Below are positions 55,523 through 64,000 of a DNA stretch of 64,000 bases, one piece after another (within the stretch, counting starts at the first letter, position 1; each line of letters starts with the position of its first letter). A model generated the notes under the pieces. It was not told the origin of the DNA. It saw only the letters and a program-made list of their open reading frames with translations, and made no database searches. The position numbers were made by a program, and so were the translations under genes. This stretch comes from Pseudomonas putida (GTDB lineage: Bacteria; Pseudomonadota; Gammaproteobacteria; Pseudomonadales; Pseudomonadaceae): contig NZ_JAETZZ010000008.1 in assembly GCF_022627325.1 (NCBI RefSeq), positions 186,001-250,000 on the forward strand, in the 5' to 3' direction.

Positions 55523-55602
55523 AAAGACAGCGTGTGATGCACGACAGGCACGAGTCGCGCAATTTTGCCATCATGTTGATTCCACCTGCGGAGATCATGG
55601 AC

Positions 55603-56337
55603 ATGGCGCTACGCCCCCTTTTAACTTCCCTGCTGCTGGCCGCCAGCCTGGCCGCCCACGCCGCCACCGAAGTGCTGCCGCTGCAGTACCGCAGCAGCGC
55701 CGAGCTGCTGCCCGCCGCCCAGTCGTTCATCGGCAAGGACGGTAGCGTCAGCGCCTTCGAGAACAAGTTGATCGTCAATGCCAGCCCCGAACGCATCGAC
55801 GACCTGCGCACCCTGCTGCAACAGCTGGACACCGCGCCCAAGCGCCTGATGATCAGCGTCGACAACAACGACAGCAACTACCAGGACAACCGTGGCAATG
55901 CACGCATCATCCATTACGGCACCAGCAACCGGGAGGGTGGCCTGCAGCAGGTCCAGGCCAGCGAAGGCCAACCCGCGCTGATCCAGGTCGGCCAGAGCAT
56001 CCCGGTCACCAGCACCAGCACCGACGGCTACGGGCGCATCCAGAGCACTACCGAATACCGCAATGTCACCCAGGGTTTCTACGTGACCCCAAGCCTGACC
56101 GGGGAAACGGTTCGTCTGCAAATAAGCACCAATAATGACCGCATCAGCCATGAACGTGCTGATGTAGTGAAAGTGCAAAGTACCGACACGACGGTGACCG
56201 GCAAGCTCGGCGAGTGGATTACCCTGGCAGGATTCAACCAGCAGAGCCAGGCCGAGCTCAATGCGTCAAGCCGCACATACAGCACCCAACGGGGTGAAAA
56301 CATGACTTTACGTGTCAAAGTCGACCTTCTCGACTGA
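55603..56337 (+). CDS. Exported protein with secretin-N-like domain
   Basis: 244-residue protein with a signal peptide (MALRPLLTSLLLAASLAAHA). The next region matches the short secretin/TonB domain: VLPLQYRSSAELLPAAQSFI, ENKLIVNASPERIDDLRTLL, QLDTAPKRLMISVDN. The C-terminal half (QVGQSIPVTSTSTD, QGFYVTPSLTGETVRLQIST) resembles the start of a secretin beta-domain but ends before a full barrel. No type II, III or IV pilus genes are adjacent. ATG 55603 is preferred; 55597 is possible. Confidence 0.75.
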   Translation: MALRPLLTSLLLAASLAAHAATEVLPLQYRSSAELLPAAQSFIGKDGSVSAFENKLIVNASPERIDDLRTLLQQLDTAPKRLMISVDNNDSNYQDNRGNARIIHYGTSNREGGLQQVQASEGQPALIQVGQSIPVTSTSTDGYGRIQSTTEYRNVTQGFYVTPSLTGETVRLQISTNNDRISHERADVVKVQSTDTTVTGKLGEWITLAGFNQQSQAELNASSRTYSTQRGENMTLRVKVDLLD

Positions 56338-56829
56338 GCCCAGGCGAATCAAGGCCTCGACCAAAAGCCTTGAAACTGACCGACAAGTCGCATTAGACCA
56401 AAGATGTAGTAAGCACAAAAAAGCACTACAAAACATTTGACAGCTTCTTTTTCCCAAGGGCATGATGGCCTCGCTCCCGCTAATCAGGGGCCCTGGCAAG
56501 GGCCTTCGAGGCGCCCTCCTCCCACCCTTGGAGGCACTCGTGTCTATACGGCCCACAAGGCGGTTCGACGGGATTGCGACTGCAACGAAGAAGTTGTCCC
56601 GAGGGACGGAAGCGCATCACCGCAGTTCTGGCAATCGCGTAGCACCGCAGCAAGGCATCCACGAGCCGACCTGTCGGCGCATGCCCTCGCCCGGCCTGCA
56701 ACCCCTTCCCCCTCCGAACCTTCCCGTTCGCCGCCGCACTCCCCCGGACAGGACAGCCGCCACGCCCCTGATTCGCTTCGTGAGCATCAGCACAATTACC
56801 CCAAGATCGATGCGACGAGGTTTATTTCC
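56338..56829. other. Leader and promoter region of aceA
   Basis: 492 bp without a convincing gene. Near 56364 TTGAAA and, 17 bp on, TTAGAC could form a sigma-70 promoter. GAGG precedes the aceA ATG. Open frames across 56462-56839 lack codon bias and a ribosome-binding site, so I treat the stretch as regulatory. Confidence 0.5.
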
Positions 56830-58155
56830 ATGGCACTGACACGCGAACAGCAAATTGCAGCCCTCGAGAAAGACTGGGCCGAAAACCCGCGCTGGAAAGG
56901 CGTGACCCGTACCTACACCGCCGCCGATGTCGTTCGCCTGCGTGGCTCCCTGCAGCCGGAGCACACCCTGGCCCGCCTGGGTGCAGAAAAACTGTGGAAG
57001 CTGGTCACCGAAGGTGCCCACCCGTCCTTCCGCCCTGAAAAAGATTTCGTCAACTGCATGGGCGCCCTGACCGGCGGCCAGGCAGTGCAGCAGGTCAAGG
57101 CCGGCATCCAGGCCATCTACCTGTCTGGCTGGCAGGTGGCCGCCGACAACAACTCGGCCGAGTCCATGTACCCTGACCAGTCGCTGTACCCGGTCGACTC
57201 CGTACCGACCGTGGTCAAGCGCATCAACAACTCGTTCCGCCGCGCCGACCAGATCCAGTGGAAAGCCGGCAAGAACCCCGGCGACGAAGGTTACATCGAC
57301 TACTTCGCACCAATCGTGGCAGACGCTGAGGCCGGTTTCGGCGGCGTATTGAACGCCTACGAGCTGATGAAGAACATGATCGAAGCGGGCGCTGCCGGTG
57401 TGCACTTCGAAGACCAGCTGGCCTCGGTGAAAAAGTGTGGCCACATGGGCGGCAAGGTGCTGGTACCTACCCAGGAAGCCGTGCAAAAGCTGGTGGCAGC
57501 TCGCCTGGCCGCTGACGTATCGGGCGTACCGACCATCATCCTGGCCCGTACCGACGCCAACGCCGCCGACCTGCTGACCAGCGACTGCGACCCCTACGAC
57601 CAGCCGTTCGTGATCGGTGAGCGTACCCGTGAAGGCTTCTACAAGGTACGCGCCGGCCTCGACCAGGCCATCGCCCGCGGCCTTGCCTACGCGCCGTATG
57701 CCGACCTGATCTGGTGCGAAACCGCCAAGCCGGACCTAGACGAAGCCCGCCGCTTCGCCGAAGCGATCAAGAAGGAATACCCGGACCAGCTGCTGTCGTA
57801 CAACTGCTCGCCTTCCTTCAACTGGAAGAAGAACCTGGACGACGCCACCATCGCCAAATTCCAGCGCGAGCTGTCGGCCATGGGCTACAAGCACCAGTTC
57901 ATCACCCTGGCCGGCATCCACAACATGTGGCACGGCATGTTCAACCTGGCGCACGACTACGCCCGCAACGACATGACCGCTTACGTGAAGCTGCAGGAGC
58001 AGGAGTTCGCCGACGCCAGCAAAGGCTACACCTTCGTGGCGCACCAGCAGGAAGTGGGCACCGGCTACTTCGACGACATGACCACCGTGATTCAGGGTGG
58101 CGCATCGTCGGTGACGGCACTGACCGGTTCGACCGAAGAAGAGCAGTTCCACTGA
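56830..58155 (+). CDS. aceA: Isocitrate lyase
   Basis: 441-residue isocitrate lyase, first enzyme of the glyoxylate shunt, cleaving isocitrate to succinate and glyoxylate. The active-site loop KKCGHMGGK (residues 201-209) carries catalytic Cys203; further signatures are [19 protein letters not shown] and [13 protein letters not shown]. The start is [21 protein letters not shown] long unrelated open frame upstream is not part of the protein. Malate synthase is not adjacent, which is usual in Pseudomonas. Confidence 0.97.
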   Translation: MALTREQQIAALEKDWAENPRWKGVTRTYTAADVVRLRGSLQPEHTLARLGAEKLWKLVTEGAHPSFRPEKDFVNCMGALTGGQAVQQVKAGIQAIYLSGWQVAADNNSAESMYPDQSLYPVDSVPTVVKRINNSFRRADQIQWKAGKNPGDEGYIDYFAPIVADAEAGFGGVLNAYELMKNMIEAGAAGVHFEDQLASVKKCGHMGGKVLVPTQEAVQKLVAARLAADVSGVPTIILARTDANAADLLTSDCDPYDQPFVIGERTREGFYKVRAGLDQAIARGLAYAPYADLIWCETAKPDLDEARRFAEAIKKEYPDQLLSYNCSPSFNWKKNLDDATIAKFQRELSAMGYKHQFITLAGIHNMWHGMFNLAHDYARNDMTAYVKLQEQEFADASKGYTFVAHQQEVGTGYFDDMTTVIQGGASSVTALTGSTEEEQFH

Positions 58156-58174
58156 TAGTGGCTTGCTGTTGAAC

Positions 58175-58212
58175 AAAAGCCCGGGGCTTGTGAAAGCTCC
58201 GGGCTTTTTTTC
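58175..58212 (+). terminator. Intrinsic terminator of aceA
   Basis: AAAAGCCCGG paired with CCGGGCTTTT around a short loop and followed by a T-run, 20 bp after the aceA stop. Confidence 0.93.
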
Positions 58213-58548
58213 ATACAAGCTTCTGGTTGTTTTCAGAGAAAGAGCGCACGCAGGCCTGAGTTGTTCATGCCGGAGAAAATTTGGCTGCCATGCTAGCCTC
58301 GTCACGTCGCACTGACTTTTCTTTCACTCAATTTTCACGGCAACGAGCGGATACTGCAGCCATCCCTACGTGATAGACGCTCCTTTGCCCGCCCCTCCCG
58401 GCGGGCTTTCTTTTGCTCGCGATTTGCCATGGCCTGCCTCGTCCATGGCACCATTCATTTCAGAACGCTGCCCATCGGCGTGAACCTTCAGGGCTTTGCG
58501 GGCTCAGTTGTGCAGACAGCGCTTGCACCATCGAGAAAGGGATTTGTA
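58213..58548 (+). other. Leader/possible small RNA region ending in a second terminator
   Basis: 336 bp between the aceA terminator and the OPT gene. A second intrinsic terminator, GCCCGCC-cctccc-GGCGGGC followed by TTTCTTTT, lies at 58387-58410, about 140 bp before the OPT start. There is no ORF for it to terminate. The interval 58240-58410 could therefore be a small RNA or an attenuated leader of the transporter gene. Confidence 0.45.
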
Positions 58549-60306
58549 ATGGGACATGCTCCACCCGCCGCTCTGCCAAAGGTTCGCATCGAACGTGAAC
58601 TGAGCCCGCGGGCCGTGCTCACCGGCGCGCTGCTGGGCATCTTGCTCACGCCATCGAATGTGTATGCGGGCCTCAAGATCGGCTGGTCATTCAACATGTC
58701 GATCATCGCGTTGCTGGTCGGCTTCGCCCTGTGGCAGGGCATGGCGGGCCGCGCGAAGGGCCGGCCCGCGTGGACACTGCACGAAAGCAATATCAACCAG
58801 ACCATGGCGTCGGCGGCTGCTTCCATCATTTCCGGCGGGCTGGTGGCACCGATCCCTGCCTATACGCTGCTCACCGGCAACCAACTGGACCCAGTGCCGA
58901 TGATCGCCTGGGTGTTTTCCGTAAGCTTTTTGGGCATCTGGATCGCCTGGTATCTACGCCTCGCCTTGCTCAACGACCGTGACCTGAAGTTCCCCGAAGG
59001 CATGGCGACCCTGGAAACGCTGCAGCAGATCTACAATCATGGGCGCGAGGCCATGGCTCGCATCAAAGTGCTATGCAGTGCAGCGCTGCTGTCAGGGCTG
59101 GTGAAGTGGATTGATGGCTTCGTCTGGGCCATACCGCGCTGGGCCCCCACACCTGCGCTCGAACGCCTGACCTTCACTGTCGACCCTTCACTGTTGCTTA
59201 TCGGCTTTGGCGGCATCATCGGCATTCGCGTGGGCCTGACGTTGCTGTTCGGCGCTGCGCTGGCCTGGGGTGGGCTAGCGCCGTGGCTGATCGACCACGC
59301 ATTGGTAGTGATCGCCCCTAACGCCAGCGGCCCCCAGTTCGCCGCGTTGGTGGAGTGGCTGTTGTGGCCGGGCGTAAGCCTGATGGTCTGTGCGACCCTG
59401 ACGTCATTGGCAATTCGTCTGTTGCAAGTGCCACGGCGGTTGCCTGCGAATGAGCCAGAACGTCGGGCGCCGCGTGTCAGGGCACGGTTTTCGCCAGGGC
59501 CTGCATCGGGTCTGCTGCTGTCCATCGCTCTGGTCGTCGCCCTCCAGGCGCTGCTGTTCGGGATCGATTGGTGGATGGCGTTGTTGAGCATTCCTTTGGC
59601 GATTTGCCTTGCTGTCGTCGCCGCACGCGTCGTCGGTGCCACCGGCATTGCGCCGATTGGCGCGATTGGCAAGCTGTCGCAACTCAGCTTCGGCCTGATC
59701 GCCCCGGGCCAGGTGGCCATCAACCTGATGAGCGCCAACACGGCAGGTGGCGCGGCCGGGCAGGCCACTGACCTGATGAACGATTTCAAGGTTGGCCTGG
59801 CGATCGGCGCCACCCCGCACAAGCAGCTGGTTGCTCAATGCATCGGTATTTTCATAGGCAGTGTGGTCGGCGTACTGGTTTACCTGATGCTGATCCCGGA
59901 TCCGCAAACCATGTTGCTTACCGAGCAGTGGCCTGCGCCGGCTGTCGCGACCTGGAAAGCGGTGGCCCAGACGCTGACACATGGCTTGGGCGCGCTGTCG
60001 CCGGAAATCCGCTGGGCGATCTTGGTCGGCAGCGCCGTTGGCGTACTGCTGGGCATGCTGGACAGCCTGCTACCGCAACGGGCGGCACGCTGGTTGCCGA
60101 GCACCGCCGCGCTGGGGTTGGCATTCATACTGCCAGCGTCGATCGCAATGATGATGGGCTTTGGCGCAGTGCTTACCTGGCTGATCAACTGCCGATGGCC
60201 GAGAGTCACAGAGCGCTTCGCGATCACAGCGGCCGCAGGGTTGATTGCCGGTGAAAGCATCACGGGCGTTGGGGCATCGTTCTGGGAGATGCTTAGGGCG
60301 TTGTAG
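58549..60306 (+). CDS. OPT family oligopeptide/metal-chelate transporter
   Basis: 585-residue OPT protein with about 14-16 membrane segments. Hallmarks: LTGALLGILLTPSNVYAGLK near the N-terminus, WTLHESNINQTMASAAASI, KFPEGMATLETLQQIY, and QATDLMNDFKVGLAIGATPH. OPT members carry peptides or metal chelates; substrate unknown. AAAGGG precedes ATG 58549. The 120-residue upstream extension has no family sequence. Confidence 0.9.
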   Translation: MGHAPPAALPKVRIERELSPRAVLTGALLGILLTPSNVYAGLKIGWSFNMSIIALLVGFALWQGMAGRAKGRPAWTLHESNINQTMASAAASIISGGLVAPIPAYTLLTGNQLDPVPMIAWVFSVSFLGIWIAWYLRLALLNDRDLKFPEGMATLETLQQIYNHGREAMARIKVLCSAALLSGLVKWIDGFVWAIPRWAPTPALERLTFTVDPSLLLIGFGGIIGIRVGLTLLFGAALAWGGLAPWLIDHALVVIAPNASGPQFAALVEWLLWPGVSLMVCATLTSLAIRLLQVPRRLPANEPERRAPRVRARFSPGPASGLLLSIALVVALQALLFGIDWWMALLSIPLAICLAVVAARVVGATGIAPIGAIGKLSQLSFGLIAPGQVAINLMSANTAGGAAGQATDLMNDFKVGLAIGATPHKQLVAQCIGIFIGSVVGVLVYLMLIPDPQTMLLTEQWPAPAVATWKAVAQTLTHGLGALSPEIRWAILVGSAVGVLLGMLDSLLPQRAARWLPSTAALGLAFILPASIAMMMGFGAVLTWLINCRWPRVTERFAITAAAGLIAGESITGVGASFWEMLRAL

Positions 60307-60702
60307 CTGCAGGAAACAGCATTGCACACACGGCAGCGCCAGTGTTTTTGCCTGCCGTGAGTGAATGTCAGCTCTGGGTCTAGGTGTTTTCCGGTTGTGT
60401 TCGGAAAATCAGACTTTTTCCCTTTCATGTAGTCCATTTCCCAAACATACTGCAGCCGCCTGATTTCCGTTGCGGTCGCCCTGCTCGCGCTCTAGTCTCG
60501 GCCTGTTGCTGCACAACAGCGACACGGCTTTGACAGGTCGTAACGGTTTAAGCACATGGCTTTCCTTCTATGGTGGCTGTGCGTGGGGCACGCTTGCGTG
60601 CGCCGGAACTTTGCTTATTCCGCCGGTCTGTCAACCCACGTACAGCTGCCACCCTTCTGTTTGACAGCGGCGAGGTGACGGCATCCATAGAGGTAATAAG
60701 CG
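60307..60702. other. Non-coding interval upstream of a small-gene pair
   Basis: 396 bp. A peptide-like frame at 60470-60664 (STWLSFYGGCAWGTLACAGT) has no ribosome-binding site and is probably accidental, or reflects a conserved structured leader. TTGACAGCGG at 60660 may be part of the promoter for 60703. No terminator is obvious after the OPT gene. Confidence 0.4.
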
Positions 60703-60945
60703 ATGTTGAAGATGGTTCCCGATCCACCCCACGCCCTCCACAATCTCGAAGACACTCTCATCCAGGCCGCAGACTTCGCTAACTGCGCGCTAGCCGTTGC
60801 GCATCAGGCGATGCTTGTTCAGCCGCGGTCGCCTGCGTCGGCTCTGATGAGGGCGTCGACACATGAACTCGAGTCGCTGCGTGTGCTGCTTGAGGCGGCA
60901 TTGATTCAGGTCCAGATGCCGGCCGAGCCGCGAACCCTGCACTGA
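60703..60945 (+). CDS. Small DUF6124-like protein
   Basis: 80-residue helical protein (VPDPPHALHNLEDTLIQAAD, ELESLRVLLEAALIQVQM). The NPP/DPP start, the central alanine-rich helix and the LxxLLxxA C-terminus recall the DUF6124 group of small Pseudomonas proteins, a tentative call. AGAGGTAA lies 7 bp before the ATG. A DUF3077-like gene follows, and the two types often occur as neighbours. Confidence 0.6.
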   Translation: MLKMVPDPPHALHNLEDTLIQAADFANCALAVAHQAMLVQPRSPASALMRASTHELESLRVLLEAALIQVQMPAEPRTLH

Positions 60946-60948
60946 GTC

Positions 60949-60965
60949 GACAACACTGTGTTGTC
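60949..60965. promoter_or_regulatory. 17-bp palindrome
   Basis: GACAACAC-t-GTGTTGTC, perfect 8-bp arms, 3 bp after the stop codon of the small gene at 60703 and upstream of 61097. Candidate operator for the second small gene. Confidence 0.4.
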
Positions 60966-60980
60966 TGGGCGGGCACTGAC

Positions 60981-61000
60981 GCCGGCAAGCCGGCTACCGA
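60981..61000 (+). repeat. REP-like element
   Basis: gccggcaagccggctaccga, same core as the REP pair at 52606-52732, lying between the two small genes. Confidence 0.7.
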
Positions 61001-61096
61001 GGCATGCGCGGCACTGCTTGAGGCTGGTGTCGCGACAACGGGCGCAGCTTACCCGCGAAAGGGCCCGCTCAGACCCTGGATGCTTCGGAGAGATCA

Positions 61097-61393
61097 ATGC
61101 CTAGCGACGAGCCGGACGTAAAAACCACCGTGGGCAAGACCACGTTCTTTCAAGGTGAACACCAGACCCACCCCCTGTTTCGCGTCGAGGCCGGCATCCC
61201 TTGCCAGTCTGCCCGGGAGCAGGCTTCGGAACTGATGGGTTATGTGCGGGAATTGACGATCATCGGCGTGCTGGATGAGAACCCGATGATGGTCTGGGCA
61301 GCGCATTACCTGAGTGCCTTGGCCAAGGCGCTGATGGATGATGCCGAGTTGGGCATGATGCGCCGAGAAAGAGGCCCGGCATCACTGAGGTGA
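61097..61393 (+). CDS. DUF3077-like small protein
   Basis: 98-residue protein with the DUF3077 pattern: FRVEAGIPCQSAREQASELM followed by MVWAAHYLSALAKALMDDAE. GGAGAG is placed 5 bp before ATG 61097. Members are abundant in Pseudomonas and of unknown function. It forms a pair with the gene at 60703. Confidence 0.75.
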   Translation: MPSDEPDVKTTVGKTTFFQGEHQTHPLFRVEAGIPCQSAREQASELMGYVRELTIIGVLDENPMMVWAAHYLSALAKALMDDAELGMMRRERGPASLR

Positions 61394-61429
61394 AGTTGAA
61401 AGCACTGCAAAAGCTGCTGCCACCGATTT

Positions 61430-61915
61430 CTAAGAAGGCTCGCTCAACGTCGCCGAAACCGTTACCCAGCGCTCCCGCAAATGACGCGGATAGCCAGCAA
61501 ATCTCTCGCATCCTTTAATCAGACACAACGCTTGAGCACGGTTTTGGATCGGTCGTCGGACTTGACGCCTGGCAACATCCCTCGCTTTGATCCACCGGCA
61601 AGCCTCGATCTCGTTGCGAAGTCGAGGTTTGTCACTAGCCACTAGCCCTGCGTGCTTCGAACAGGTAATAAATCACCTTCTCTTCGCGGTACACCGAGAC
61701 ATAGCGAAGCTCATCAAAGACTAAACCTGTTTCTTCCGCCATTTCCGCATAGCCGCCTGCCGAGGGGTCTCCTCGCGTTCTACGCTGCCGCCCGGCAGGT
61801 TCCACTTCGCGTTGCGATTGCGCACAAACAGCACTTCGCCATCTTTTTGCTAGATCACGGTAGCGCGAACTTTGATGACCTTGCGTTCGGCTGTAGCAAT
61901 GCCCGTTGCCTTCAT
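61430..61915 (-). pseudogene. Broken Nudix hydrolase gene
   Basis: Read from ATG 61915: MKATGIATAERKVIKVRATV, then an in-frame TAG (61850-61852), then KDGEVLFVRNRNAKWNLPGG SVEREETPRQAA. A frameshift inside the Nudix box is followed, in another frame, by EMAEETGLVFDELRYVSVYR and EEKVIYYLFEARRASG, with a stop at 61634. A third frame supplies the C-terminus (NEIEACRWIKARDVARRQVR) to 61430. At least three lesions, so the gene is dead. Confidence 0.85.
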
Positions 61916-62621
61916 GGAGAGTTCTGATGGGTTGGGGCCGGACTTGGGCTCTGCGGCCCCTTTATGCCAAGCCTATGCCTGCTTTGTGTCCGTTAAATGA
62001 CCGCCAGTGATCTCGACCGTTCAAGCTATTCTCTTAGTTGGAAAAACTTCAGACAGCTCAATGCGATGTTCCGCTCATCCCTCAAGCTGAAAGATATTGG
62101 AAGCGCTTCCGACATAAACCATACCCTAGGGTGTTTCCAGAGCTAGCTTTCTATCCCCCAGAAACGCAAAAGGCAGGCCCACTTTCGCACTTAGCCAACT
62201 GACTTAACTGATAAAAACAAGTAAAAGGCAATCCAACAAAAGTCAGCAGCCTGAAGTCTGCAAATGCCATTTCAATAAATCAAAAACAGGCATATCAAGA
62301 AATATTGAATGAATTATCTAGCGCGGAAATATGGACTGAAATATGGGCCTAATGCATCTGATCTATTTTTTCCTTACACCGAACAGCTAAGTAGTCCATT
62401 AACATGGCGGAGTTTTTCTGCCCCAAATGGCATGCCATGCATTTCAAAAAGTGGGGGCTGGGGAGGAATCGTCAGGCTTGAGTGGGCACCCACCACAAGC
62501 GCTTTTTCTCATCCGCTTCCACCTCCCCTGCTCCGATAGCTTTACCCGCACTGTGATCGTCGAGATAATGGCATTTTAAAATCAAAATACCTGCCAACAG
62601 TAGGCATCACATGGAGCTCGA
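61916..62621. other. AT-rich interval without supported genes
   Basis: About 700 bp with composition below that of the core genome. A 49-codon frame at 61997-62146 and a 76-codon frame at 62309-62539 start with ATG but lack ribosome-binding sites and recognisable sequence. The stretch may be degraded accessory DNA. Confidence 0.5.
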
Positions 62622-63380
62622 ATGAACCAAGCACAACCCCCCGTGTTTTCTCCCCGCACCAACCAGATCACCTCGCTGGCAGCTAGGATCATGACCGGGC
62701 TGGGCGTTGTCCTGGGCGGCATGTGGGCAATCATCACCTACCTGGTACCCGACCCAAGCGTATTCGGTTTCGGCTTCATTAATTGGCGCAACATCGTGCT
62801 GCTGGTCAGCGTATTCACTGTTCTCGGCGCGCTTTCGCTATGCTGGCAAATCCGCAATTTACCGAAGATGCTCCACGGGGCGACCCTCACCCTGCTGATC
62901 GCCGGTCTGTCGTTCATCTTTTTCATTCTTGGCACCGAATACGCCAAGCCGACGTTCGAGTTCGCCAAGGTTCAATCCATGGTCGTCGAGAATGACGGCA
63001 ACAACCTTTTGGGCAAGCGCATGGAAGTAGTGGACAGCGTGCGTGTTGAGTTGGTGGGTTGCGAGAACATCGGCCGCTATCCCAACTGCACCTTCACTCT
63101 CACCAACCTGGAAATGGACCGCGACTTCCGGTTCGAGAGCGCCAGCCGGTTCTTCGATGAGTCCGGTGCACCGGTGTCGATCAAGGAGCTGCGGGTGGGC
63201 CAACAACCAGTGAGCTACTGGAACAGCTTCCAAATCCTTCGGAATGTGCCGACCACCGTGATCTTGGTGTTCCAGGAAACCGACCGAAAGGTCGAGCACA
63301 GTCCGTCGATCAAGCTGATTGTCTCGACGCGGGACAACGGCACCCAGGCCCTCAAGTTCAACGATGTGACCTTGAAGTGA
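62622..63380 (+). CDS. Membrane protein of unknown function
   Basis: 252 residues with three hydrophobic helices in the first 110 (IMTGLGVVLGGMWAIITYLV, NIVLLVSVFTVLGALSLCW, ATLTLLIAGLSFIFFILGTE) and a soluble C-terminal domain of beta type (VELVGCENIGRYPNCTFTLT, FQILRNVPTTVILVFQETDR) that is probably periplasmic. GGAG is 6 bp upstream of ATG 62622. No family recognised; isolated among degraded DNA. Confidence 0.75.
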   Translation: MNQAQPPVFSPRTNQITSLAARIMTGLGVVLGGMWAIITYLVPDPSVFGFGFINWRNIVLLVSVFTVLGALSLCWQIRNLPKMLHGATLTLLIAGLSFIFFILGTEYAKPTFEFAKVQSMVVENDGNNLLGKRMEVVDSVRVELVGCENIGRYPNCTFTLTNLEMDRDFRFESASRFFDESGAPVSIKELRVGQQPVSYWNSFQILRNVPTTVILVFQETDRKVEHSPSIKLIVSTRDNGTQALKFNDVTLK

Positions 63381-63487
63381 GTACTCTGCCCCCCTTTTGA
63401 AATGGCTTCAACTGCCCGACATGCACTCTGCCATCCGCGTCCCAGCGGCGAGCTCGCGCCCGCCGTTGCTTAAGAAAAACTTAACGC

Positions 63488-63514
63488 GGTGTCCGAGGTT
63501 AGTTGACCACTACA
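63488..63514. mobile_element. Possible insertion-sequence end (scar)
   Basis: ggtgtccgaggttagttgaccactaca read in reverse begins TGTAGTGGTCAACTAACC, the style of terminal repeats of IS3-family elements. No transposase gene is attached. It lies exactly at the point where the truncated frame at 63517 becomes open. Assigned from memory of such termini. Confidence 0.35.
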
Positions 63515-63602
63515 TGCTTACCTCAAGCAGGCCGTAGATAAACGGCAAGGGGAAGAAACCGCAAGCGAGGCTATCAACCTGCGCCTGAAATTCATTAGGA
63601 AC

Positions 63603-63926
63603 ATGGTGTGCTTCCGACTGCCACGGGACATCATGGCGATCAACAAGATCCAGGCTGATGTCCTGGCGAAGAGGGGCTACGAACCTGGTGATTTCAGCTT
63701 CTTTGCGGAGCAGCTCGAAAACCTATTCCTCGACCCACTGCTGACGGCTTTGGACGAGTATGGAATCCCCACGCAGATTTCCACCCAGATCAAACACCTC
63801 ATTCTGCCGTCAGATAATCTGAACGACCTTTTGGCCAAACTCCGCGCGCTAGCCCCACGCTTGGAGCATCTCCGGCTTACTGGGTTTGAAAAAGGCGTAA
63901 TGCACTGGGCTGTAGCCGAGATGTGA
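63603..63926 (+). CDS. 5'-truncated hypothetical gene
   Basis: The frame is open from about 63507 and protein-like from 63517 (AYLKQAVDKRQGEETASEAI), but the first ATG is at 63603, with only AGGA two bases away; a further ATG is at 63633. The rest, MAINKIQADVLAKRGYEPGD to LRLTGFEKGVMHWAVAEM, is soluble and helical, resembling the C-terminal end of a longer protein. Abrupt onset next to an IS-like end suggests loss of the 5' part. Family unknown. Confidence 0.5.
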   Translation: MVCFRLPRDIMAINKIQADVLAKRGYEPGDFSFFAEQLENLFLDPLLTALDEYGIPTQISTQIKHLILPSDNLNDLLAKLRALAPRLEHLRLTGFEKGVMHWAVAEM

Positions 63927-64000
63927 CAGCTCCCCCCTGGCATAGGGGGGGGCGACCTCGTGTCCGCCAGCCTCGGGCCGGACTCTGTCTTTCGTGAAGG

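Noticed and set aside
61652-61927. Plus-strand 91-codon frame
   Set aside because: Antisense to the Nudix pseudogene, whose protein reading is clear on the minus strand.
61997-62146. 49-codon frame starting MTASDLDRSS
   Set aside because: Reads like protein but has no ribosome-binding site and is too short to support without comparison.
62309-62539. 76-codon plus-strand frame before the membrane protein gene
   Set aside because: No ribosome-binding site; the C-terminal half is low-complexity and no similarity is recognised. Left as uncertain interval.

Overview
The window is a GC-rich chromosomal segment of a fluorescent Pseudomonas, most likely of the P. putida group. Pointers are the gacA-uvrC-pgsA-tRNA-Gly block with a TTG-started gacA, REP elements built on a ccggcttgccgg core, an isocitrate lyase, an isolated EF-G gene, and many Pseudomonas-type small proteins. 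No database was searched; names rest on reading the translated sequences.

Layout. 1-9274: metabolic and signalling genes (APH-like phosphotransferase fragment, SDR, methyltransferase, RcnB-like protein, two membrane diguanylate cyclases, glycine-zipper protein, SLC13 and TSUP transporters). 9350-12143: a LysR regulator, several very small proteins and arfB. 12241-13190: decayed genes, including a scrap resembling the 3' end of tssM. 13357-34803: a type VI secretion system (T6SS). tagO-tssA-tssM and a HExxH 'vgr-related' gene run leftward. tssB-C-E-F-G-tagH-tssJ-K-L-hcp-vgrG run rightward from a shared AT-rich intergenic region, followed by a cargo module: DUF2169 chaperone, PAAR-like DUF4150 tip protein and an Ntox15-type nuclease effector. 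No clpV/tssH is present in the window.

34807-39747: the immunity gene of the Ntox15 effector and then an AT-rich immunity bank: three further intact small genes, at least one of SUKH type, separated by broken Rhs fragments. Two fragments are copies of the same Rhs segment carrying different lesions. The bank stops at a strong terminator beside tRNA-Gly(GCC).

39882-52581: core genes (tRNA-Gly, pgsA, uvrC, gacA, an XRE regulator, GNAT, a YfcG/YghU-like GST, a thioesterase), a GABA-type uptake and transamination group (permease, LysR, aminotransferase) and EF-G. 52606-60306: a REP pair, a SulP transporter, an AAA-type ATPase divergent across nested palindromes from a secretin-N-like exported protein, aceA, and an OPT transporter. 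60703-64000: a DUF6124/DUF3077-like pair, a broken Nudix gene, a membrane protein, and a 5'-truncated gene beside what looks like an insertion-sequence end.

How the parts work together. The T6SS genes encode the membrane complex (TssJ, L, M), baseplate (TssE, F, G, K), sheath (TssB, C), TssA cap and Hcp/VgrG/PAAR missile. The DUF2169 protein probably loads the PAAR-like protein and nuclease on VgrG, and the adjacent Tdi1-like protein protects the producer. GacA, encoded just beyond the immunity bank, is a known controller of T6SS expression in pseudomonads through the Rsm pathway, but no direct link is visible here.
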